From the NCBI RefSeq assembly GCF_008831285.2, contig NC_045142.1, forward strand, positions 19,159,354 through 19,223,353: a stretch of 64,000 nt of DNA, in the 5' to 3' direction. The notes under the pieces were generated by a model. That model was not told where the DNA came from, did not search any database, and worked only from the letters and a program-made list of their open reading frames with translations. Shown piece after piece: positions 58,154 to 64,000 of the stretch. Source of the stretch: Nymphaea colorata. Lineage: Eukaryota; Streptophyta; Magnoliopsida; Nymphaeales; Nymphaeaceae. Both the position numbers and the translations under genes were made by a program. How positions within the stretch are numbered: the first letter of the stretch is position 1; every line of letters begins with the position of its first letter.

Positions 58154-59577
58154 GAAGTATGTGCATTTAAATTACGGCGTAAAAGTACAACCATATAAAC
58201 TATAAACTGCTGGATCCACAACGCATCTTGTGGGCACCTGACCTGTGTGTAGCAACCATTTTGCAGCACCCATGTGACACCAGTGCCACGTGAAAATGAG
58301 TTTCAAAAAGCGGAACTGTTACCTGTATGGTTTTCTCAATCTCTTCGATGAAATGGAAGTGGTATCTTCTACGTTTAAGAATCAAATATTGTAGTTGTTT
58401 TATTCGTAATGTATTTGCTTCAATCCTTGTATGACTTGCTTTTCTTGTGAACCTTGTTATGTTATGAAATTGGAAACTTTCTTTCTTCCTTTGATACCAT
58501 TCCTTGCATAAAGGACTAAGCAATGGGGAGATTTATATTCCTGAAAGGCAACTGTCCTTTGCACAATGAAAAAAAGAAGACCTCAATATTCGGAGTGGTG
58601 GTTCACTATTTTGTTTGGTTGGAGGGTTTTTATGTGTAATTCGACAAACTTATTGTAATGCAACTAGCTGACACTGGTGTACCAAGAATGTAAGGCCACT
58701 GGTTTCAATGGGATGATATAGAACACGTTTTCTCTGAGAATTTTGCGAAACGTATCCAACTTTTGGTGGTAGACACAGGCACGCCCAACTTCTGAATGGT
58801 ACTTCATTTAAACCTCTTTTCATGTAATCACACGGTTAGAGCAACATATTCAAACATGCTGAGTTTTTGTTGCCCTTTGAAGGTTTGTTGTGCTCTTTGT
58901 AGAACTTTCCTTTGCTTGGTTCGTCAGTTATCATTTGAAGTTAGTGAAATGATTTAGGTACCTTTTATCAGTTCTGTAGACATAAGGTCATCTGCTTGAA
59001 CTGTTGTTCTGTCTAACTTGTCATGTATTTTAGGATATGACTATCAGGGAGGCACTGATGAGAGCTGAAAAATCATTGAAGTTGAGTAAACGGAAGGATT
59101 GGTATAAGATTCTTGGAATTCCCAAAACTGCCTCTGTTGCAGAGATCAAACGGGCATATAAAAAACTTGCTTTACAGTGGCATCCTGACAAAAATGTGGA
59201 TAACAGAGAGGAAGCAGAGGCCAAGTTTCGTGAAATAGCGGAGGCTTATGAGGTATTATCTTACCTGCTTTGTGGCTTAGATTTGTTCTAGTGAAAGTAT
59301 CCAATTTTTTTTTCCCAAAATGGACGAAGTTCTATGAAAATTCACAGTTTTCCTTTGGATGTGTTTACATTTTTCTTTTTATGGTTCCAATGCACCGCAG
59401 GTGCTTGGGGATGAAGAAAAGCGTGTGAGGTATGACAGAGGTGAGGACTTGGAGAGCACGGGTATGGGTGGAGGGGGCTTTAATCCTTTTGCTGGTGGTG
59501 GACAACAATTTACGTTCCATTTTGATGGTGGCTTTCCTGGTGGAGGTTTTCCTGGTGGATTCCAATTCAATTTCTGA
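40965..59577 (+). CDS. P58IPK: P58IPK / DNAJC3 ER co-chaperone (nine exons)
   Basis: Exons: 40965-41043, 43759-43924, 51391-51592, 51783-51943, 52698-52791, 52887-53099, 53873-53953, 59034-59252, 59401-59577. All introns are GT-AG, phases agree, and the total is 1392 nt, 463 aa. Residues 1-24 ([20 protein letters not shown], then FGAA) form an ER signal peptide. About 27-330 are TPR repeats ([100 protein letters not shown]). The J domain (354-415) has HPD at 382-384. A Gly/Phe tail ends FPGGFQFNF. In the ER lumen the TPRs bind unfolded client and the J domain stimulates BiP ATPase. It also restrains PERK-type eIF2a kinases in animals. The ATG is the first one giving a signal peptide directly upstream of a donor. 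Introns 1, 2 and 7 (2.7, 7.5 and 5.1 kb) hold repeats and transposons. No break is seen in the coding sequence. Confidence 0.96.
42890..43141 (+). repeat. 126-bp tandem duplication in P58IPK intron 1
   Basis: Two units, starting at 42890 and 43016, both contain aacagaatgactgttaagag, ctccactaaggagaaagaga, gagtagctgattcaaa and ttggcttgaatatacaattt. Only a few base differences are seen, so the duplication is recent compared with the other arrays. Confidence 0.93.
43925..46635. other. First part of P58IPK intron 2
   Basis: AT-rich intron sequence with a T run at 44088-44099. The frames at 44648-44902, 45197-45433 and 45551-45901 have no motif and are not genes. Confidence 0.6.
46930..47310 (+). 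repeat. Two-copy 202-bp tandem repeat carrying a hairpin
   Basis: The copies are marked by cttgttggaaagataatttc at 46976 and 47178, both preceded by a phrase like agctc(a/t)ctcgtcc and followed by gagctttcca. In the first copy CTTGTTGGAAAG and CTTTCCAACAAG form a perfect 12-bp stem with a 13-base loop. In the second copy the right arm has two changes. Confidence 0.8.
47880..48420 (+). repeat. About 2.3 copies of a 225-bp tandem repeat
   Basis: cagcgtgtatgcatgtgggt occurs at 48061 and 48286, gtggacggcg(t/c)a at about 47978 and 48199, and ggtggagcaccaga at about 48007 and 48231. Because 225 is divisible by three, a 180-codon minus-strand frame (47794-48336) stays open and shows a 75-residue internal repeat ([11 protein letters not shown] twice). 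It has no family and is judged non-coding. Confidence 0.88.
49129..50490 (+). repeat. Dispersed duplication within P58IPK intron 2 (49129-49250 and 50369-50490)
   Basis: aaaaagttcaagaagcctt at about 49139 and gaaaagttcaaaaagcctta at about 50381 begin two stretches of about 110 bp that agree at most positions (gctgaaataa, ccttggttaggNagNgcc, cttcactgttNggc). The intervening 1.1 kb includes poly-T (49266-49281) and a TA/TG microsatellite (50069-50106). Confidence 0.65.
50069..50106 (+). repeat. Compound microsatellite (TA)n(TG)n
   Basis: About 14 bases of TA followed by about 24 bases of TG, inside P58IPK intron 2. Confidence 0.9.
53954..55316. other. First part of P58IPK intron 7
   Basis: Plain AT-rich intron DNA. 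The frames 54320-54547 and 54771-55088 have no motif. No mobile element is recognised before 55317. Confidence 0.6.
55317..55652. mobile_element. GC-ended TIR element in P58IPK intron 7
   Basis: The left end starts AGTGTTGCACCCTCC and contains AAGCCTGGGCACCGGGCCGG. The right end in reverse complement starts AGTGTTCCACACTCG and contains AAGCTTGGGCATCGAGCCGG. The two ends form an imperfect inverted repeat of about 50 bp around a TA-rich centre. At 336 bp without coding this is a MITE. The superfamily (possibly hAT-like) is not settled because no clean target duplication is visible. Confidence 0.72.
55909..55982 (+). repeat. (TA)n microsatellite, about 74 bp
   Basis: The longest uninterrupted TA tract in the window. 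The Ile/Tyr repeat frames read across it (55755-55982 and others) are artefacts. Confidence 0.97.
56079..56735. mobile_element. PIF/Harbinger (Tourist)-like MITE in P58IPK intron 7
   Basis: The left terminus is CGCTTTGTTTGGATGGAGGG and the right terminus in reverse complement is CACCTTGTTTGGATGGAGAG. Both continue AAAGGG, so the inverted repeat is 26 bp with three mismatches. TAA stands on each side (56076-56078 and 56736-56738), the 3-bp target duplication expected for Tourist elements. The 657-bp interior is AG/CT-rich and has no transposase. Confidence 0.8.
56813..56975 (+). repeat. Two (TA)n tracts flanking an inverted copy of the downstream repeat
   Basis: TA tracts lie at about 56813-56836 and 56938-56972. 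Between them ctacgtcacataggtgtggg is, in reverse complement, like the cacacctatgtgacttag phrase of the 305-bp array at 57.2-58.1 kb, so an inverted fragment of that repeat lies here. Confidence 0.7.
57160..58085 (+). repeat. Three-copy 305-bp tandem repeat in P58IPK intron 7
   Basis: ttggtttgaccgagtcggat occurs at 57184, 57490 and 57794 (periods 306 and 304). Every unit then has ccaccatagttggcacacct, gtgacttagat, an aaatggatg(a/g)ttgagagaaa phrase, ctaatattagatgataaaaa, a T-run, and tgatagatcagtNggtcttt. Copies 2 and 3 are closer to each other than to copy 1. Confidence 0.93.
58102..58153 (+). repeat. (TA)n microsatellite
   Basis: About 52 bases of TA with one TG interruption near 58142, directly after the 305-bp array. 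Confidence 0.95.
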
Positions 59578-60219
59578 GATAGTTAAAATAGGTTCCCTTG
59601 GATTTTGATAAAAGGAAGCTGACTATATTAGATGGAAGAACTCGTAGATATTGGATTGGAAAACGTGCATCCAACTGCTAACAATCAAGTCATAGCTCGT
59701 AAGTTTTCACAAGCATGGAGGGAGGTGTACATGCAACACGTAGGTGAGGCTAGAGAGTGCGGGAGCTTCTCAAGACCAGCAGATTGCAGTTCTTGCTGTC
59801 TTTTCCTTCTACTTGAGTCTCCTTTTTCTACCATTTTCCATCAAAAGATGTAAGGGTGGGCGGGGGGCTTCCAATAGATAGTGCCAAATTACAATCGAAC
59901 GATTATTTGGCATCGCTTCTGTATAACAGAACCTGCATTTTGTTTATTCATTGGATCTCATGAGTTTTCGAAGGCAAACTCATGCACGTGTTGATTTGCC
60001 GTCTGTGTTTCTTTAATTAAGAATATCCGATAATATTTCTTCTCCCATGAAATTCTTTGAATAGAATTTTACCGGAAATTATGAATGTCTCTGCATGCGT
60101 GTATGGCACAAGGAAGTTTCGGGTATAAAAAAGGTTTGGTTTGGAACAACAGGACCAAGCATGAAACTGTTTGCGCCTATTCCATAGGTTCCCTTGCGTT
60201 TTGATATTAAGGTTGCGTT
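59578..60219 (+). other. 3' untranslated region and flank of P58IPK
   Basis: Follows the TGA. A 73-codon frame at 59632-59853 has no motif and is most likely untranslated sequence. No strong AATAAA is seen. Probable transcript end is before about 60120. Confidence 0.5.
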
Positions 60220-60583
60220 TGATTACCTCATATCTTAGATCTGAGGTCGGATCTGATTTTTAGATCCTCAGTTTAACAAGTAGAGAATCTCAAGTCCGTG
60301 GATTTTTAGATCGCAAGGGAGTGGGTCTCTGATCTCGTGCACGGATCTTCATCCATGCGGGAGCCACTGGTGGGAGATCTTCCAGACGAGAGAGGAAGGA
60401 AGAGGCTGGCCGGGAGTTTTGAGCTGTGAAAAACCCTTGATCAGTGAAGGGTTAAGCGGGAGAGATGGGGAGGTTGGTTGGATGCGTGTTTACCCTCAAT
60501 TGGCAATAGAGAGAGGTCGAAACCCTAGGAAGGGAATCTGTCCAACTCCAGTTTCCCTCTTCCCCTTTCCTCGCGTCCTGACA

Positions 60584-60620
<37 letters not shown>

Positions 60621-60829
60621 GTGACGGTTTTCCTCATCTCATTTTTGCTTTTCCCTCTTTTAGCGTCCTTTTTTCTGTTCATACAACTCGTGTGAAGCAT
60701 TGAATCTTGACCGGATCTTTTTTCTTGCACAAGCTAGAGATTCTCTTGGGAGAGATCGCCGTGGTGAGCTGTAACTTACTATTAACGTTGTAGCTTATCC
60801 TGCATCGATGCAGTAAACCCAGTTTTGTC

Positions 60830-60864
<35 letters not shown>

Positions 60865-61995
60865 TTGACTGAAAATTGAATACGAAAATATTGATATTTT
60901 TCCCCCTTAAAAGGGGTAAATCTGATCTTTTCTATAAATGAAGAAGACTAATTTCTTTACTTCGTTTCCTTCCCCCATTGGTTTTCCTTCTCTTTTACCT
61001 CATTTTGTTATTTATCTTTCCCTCTTACTGCGGCCATTTGGTTATGTTTTTTCTTATTTTCTTCCCTTCTGGGTGCAGTGAGAGTTTGAAAGCTATAGAT
61101 CCTACGCTGAGATTTCTTTGTTTGTTGTTTAGGCTTCCTCTTGCCATTGTATTTTGCCTTGCTGTCTGTTTCCTCTAAAAAGATTGAGTTCAAAAGCTTC
61201 TTGGTTTTAGTTTCTGTGAACCTTCTATCATTCTTTTCTTCGGTTTCCCATTCTCAGTTGCTGTATTCTAAGTACTAAAGGAGTCCGATGCTTTTTGAGA
61301 GTTGCATTTGAGCTGTTGATTGTTCTTGAGCAAAAAGTGCTATTTTATGTTCGTCTGATTTGTTTTATGAATCTTGTATGAGATTATATGCTTCCCGTGG
61401 GGGATCTGAAAAGTTTTGCTGTTTCTGCTTTTAATTCTCTTTCTCTTATACAGCCATATTTGCCACTACAAAACATTTACTCTCTTTTTGGCTGAAGCAG
61501 CAAAGTCTATTCTTTTCAAATGTTTGTCTTTATAGGCTCAAAAATTGCTTTCATATTGGTCAATTAGAGGATCTTATCTTTGGATGTTTGTCCGGGACTA
61601 AGTTTCCCGTCTCAAAAACTCATTGTCTACTGCTGTGCGCAAGATTCTTTGATTAGGTGCTTGTGTGGTGATATTGACATTCTGATATGTTATATCCTAA
61701 TCGATTGGTTCATCGCTTTTGCACTTTCTATAAAGTTTGCCTTAATTCTTTTGTTTAGGGCCTCATTTTAATGTTTCATACATGCAATTGGGACAAATAA
61801 CGTAAAAATGTCCTTTTTAGAAAATCAAAACAAGTTTGACTTATAGAAGCCGTTTGCTTTGTTTTCAAGGACCACGATATCTATAATGTCAATTTCCAAG
61901 GCCTGAACTTTTGTGTAGACTCAGCTTTCTTTTCTTCTTGCCCTTTTAGTAGCCACAGGTGATTCTTTCTACTGAATCATGATAATAGATTGATT
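60220..61995 (+). promoter_or_regulatory. Possible promoter and long leader of a further + strand gene
   Basis: After a transposon-like piece (ttgcgtttgattacctcata, 60213-60360) comes a GC/CT-rich block with (TC)n at about 60586-60616, the kind of sequence often seen in plant 5' leaders. T-rich intron-like sequence follows to 61990, including a (TA)n tract at about 60832-60861. Frames such as 60419-60703 and 60978-61178 have no motif. Confidence 0.35.
60586..60616 (+). repeat. (TC)n microsatellite
   Basis: About 30 bases of CT dinucleotides within a leader-like block. Confidence 0.93.
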
Positions 61996-62136
61996 ATGGC
62001 TCCAATAGATGCATCAAGGAGGAAGGATCATGTTTATTGGCGGGTAGGACTCATGAAAGAACTACATCCTGGAGGTTGTTTCACCTCAACAGGGTTACCA
62101 CTGGATGATCTAATCTGCTTCAAAGAATTTCGGCAG
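61996..62136 (+). CDS. Candidate first coding exon, product unknown
   Basis: The ATG at 61996 opens 47 codons beginning MAPIDASRRKDHVYWRVGLM and ending DDLICFKEFRQ. The exon then meets a GT donor in phase 0 (CGGCAG|GTAGCG). Composition and residue mix look like real protein, with a Lys/Arg start and a core with CF, CFKEF and PLDDL. The stretch before it is intron/leader-like. I do not recognise the family. No second exon could be found before 64000, so either the gene continues beyond the window through a long intron or this is a captured exon. Confidence 0.35.
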
Positions 62137-63203
62137 GTAGCGTTTTCTGACTAAATGCCTATGGCAGCTCTTCTTTTGAAAAAACAGTTCTCTTCTGAAG
62201 TTTTTGCGACATCCCCATAAAGCCATAAGCCTAGTTTGAACTTGTTCAACATGTTGCTAGTAAAGCTTCTTTAAGATAAGGACGATGAACCGTATGTGTC
62301 GGTTTCCAAAGTTCCAGAGTCTCAAGGACTAGAAAAGAACGGTGATCCTTAACCTTTGGTCCCTCCCTAACTTCTCTAACTCTGTTTTGGCAGAGCGACC
62401 GAGTCCCATTACGTGTGCTATAATCAAACACCCGTCTGAAAGCTCAGGTTTTCATGCTGCTAGCTTGTTTCTTGAGAGAGTATAAGGTTTTTGACTCTCT
62501 GAATAAGCTGCAATATTATTACAAGTTACACTAATTAATCTTTATGTATATTAATTTGCTATGCTTGTGCGATATTAGGGCATTGAAGTAAATATGCATG
62601 TTGTACATTCTTTGTCACAAAGGTCAATATTGAAAGTTGATATATTGGTCGCAGAGTCCATCCCCCAGCATATATATGCTCGTGGCGTTACACGGTGACA
62701 CGCAAACTTGCTCTTAGAAAACCCCTCTCCAAGGTTTTCAACATAGAAACCTCGGTAGTTGCCAAGGGTTTCAACAAACATCAATTCTTGGCAAGAACCA
62801 GGGTTTCAACAGAGATTGGCTGAGGATTTTAGCAGATAAAAACCCTCACTAAGGGCATCAACACAAAACCCTCAACGGTTGCTGAAGGGAAAAGCCTGTC
62901 ATTTGATTGGCTCAAGCTTCATTTAACGTTAGTCAGTGTGTTAATAGTAAGCCTTCCCACCTGCACAAACTTCTCGATTCTCCCAAATGTCTGCCTGCGA
63001 GGAGGGTGGGGTGCAATCCTACCATCAGTGGAAACAACCTATCAAATGCTCTGCTCGCTTATTATGACAAGCAATTGTGATATACTCTTGATTGTGGAAG
63101 AGCAATGAAGTCATGACCACGAAGGGTTGGTGTCATTTCTAGACACCCTTGTTGATGACCACAAGGGTTTCTAGAGAAAAGAAACGCATCGTCGATAGCC
63201 GAG

Positions 63204-63247
<44 letters not shown>

Positions 63248-63840
63248 CTGCTAGCTGCTGCCTGTGTTGCGTCAGGGAGGCATGGTCAGTCGAAGTCTAA
63301 GAGAGTGAGAAATTTGGCTAACGTTCTAAAAAACTTGGTCCACAGGATTAGAGTTACACGAATACATCATTCAACCAATGATGAAAGAAGAGATAGAAAC
63401 TCTTCACTTCGATGCCAAGTTATGTATTAAGTCTCCACTTTGATGCCAGGTTGTGTATTTTTAGACAGTAGTGTACTATTTGTGAAACATGGTGTGCAGT
63501 GGTTGATAGTGTGATCATGCATCTCCTATATAGTTCGCATTACGAACGTCCCATTAGTCCATCAGAAGACGAAAAGCCATGTATGCATAAGATTAACCAC
63601 TTGTTATTGGCAATTGACGAAGGACCTCTTAAAAGATCCCATAGAAGAGATTAAGGGTGCCTAGACATGGCACGTTATGGACCGGGTTCCTGATGAGTCC
63701 AATCACAAGTCCTTGATCTTTTATGTTCTTACTCATTAATAATAAGTTTTTTAGATAGCGCAAATCTTTGAAATTATATTGACTAGGTGATCAACTGATT
63801 TAAATGGTGCCGGGAAAAGAAACACGTGGACCATATGTAG
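62137..63840. other. Intergenic or intron, no gene seen
   Basis: At 62700-62830 phrases of the type aNggNtttcaacaNagaNac recur four to five times (about 62730, 62766, 62808). A (GA)n tract lies at 63207-63245. The frame 63149-63430 runs through the GA tract and is artefactual. Confidence 0.45.
63207..63245 (+). repeat. (GA)n microsatellite
   Basis: About 38 bases of AG dinucleotides. Confidence 0.96.
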
Positions 63841-63849
63841 GCATGAACA

Positions 63850-64000
63850 CAAGTAGAGTCGAGCCTGAGCTAGGCCAGCTCCAGCTTGGCTAGACTCATG
63901 AAACCTCGAGCTCGAGATCAGCTTGAACTCGAGTCGAACTCTATAGAAGAAACTCGAGCTCGACTTGATAGTACAGTGCCAAGCCTGAGATCGACTCAAT
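63850..64000. repeat. CTCGAGCTCGA-rich palindromic repeat, cut by the window end
   Basis: gagtcgagcctgagc, cctcgagctcgag, cttgaactcgagtcgaactc and aaactcgagctcgacttg follow each other with many self-complementary CTCGAG words. Such sequence is typical of the end of plant TIR elements. The other end is outside the window. Confidence 0.55.

Noticed and set aside
63149-63430. 93-codon frame with Arg-Glu repeats
   Set aside because: It is the translation of a (GA)n microsatellite.
1-64000. CRISPR array, bacterial operon, prophage or canonical tRNA/rRNA gene
   Set aside because: Repeats here are of plant type, genes have spliceosomal introns, and no cloverleaf-capable tRNA or rRNA sequence was recognised on reading both strands.

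Overview
The window is nuclear DNA of a flowering plant. It is AT-rich, its genes carry long phase-consistent GT-AG introns, it has many (TA)n, (GA)n and (TC)n microsatellites, and it is full of typical plant transposon debris: Ty1/copia, Ty3/gypsy, LINE, tRNA-derived SINEs, TIR MITEs and a FAR1/MULE-type gene. The species cannot be fixed from sequence alone. Introns of 3.6-7.5 kb packed with repeats suggest a moderate or large genome.

Three intact protein-coding genes can be rebuilt, all on the + strand. (1) 6387-10650 encodes a RABA1-type Rab11 GTPase in two exons (217 aa). (2) 27296-29255 encodes a small two-CxxC protein of the At4g08330-like family in two exons (154 aa). (3) 40965-59577 encodes the ER co-chaperone P58IPK/DNAJC3 in nine exons (463 aa). 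Its coding sequence is only 1.4 kb but its introns total about 17 kb. The P58IPK promoter has an exact ER-stress response element (CCAAT-N9-CCACG on the minus strand) about 240 bp before the ATG, which fits an unfolded-protein-response gene.

Layout: 880-4941 is a decayed Ty1/copia element on the minus strand with both LTRs; about 5040-5430 is a degenerate 90-bp repeat; 6-10.7 kb is the Rab gene; 11.6-12.1 kb is a MITE; 12.5-13.0 kb is a Ty3/gypsy gag relic; 15.7-21.1 kb is a gene-free repeat island with three different degenerate arrays; 21.3-22.0 kb is a truncated G-type lectin receptor-kinase exon; 23.9-26.7 kb holds two MITE-like elements and a SINE with a 10-bp target duplication; 26.7-29.3 kb is the At4g08330-like gene; 31.0-31.6 kb is a LINE tail; 32.4-35.8 kb holds unclear leader-like sequence, a short SINE and a copia scrap; 36.8-38.7 kb is a FAR1-related pseudogene on the minus strand; 40.4-59.6 kb is P58IPK with TE insertions and tandem arrays in its introns; 60.2-64 kb holds a possible leader and first coding exon of another + strand gene, plus repeats.

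The three genes have no operon-like relation. Rab11/RABA1 works in trans-Golgi/recycling traffic and P58IPK in ER protein folding, so both touch the secretory pathway, but their nearness is probably chance. No gene cluster that would form a new biochemical system was found. The least explained material is the set of tandem-repeat islands, the GAGATAATG motif shared in opposite orientation by 20.6-21.1 kb and the flank of the FAR1-like gene, and two or three orphan exon-like reading frames.
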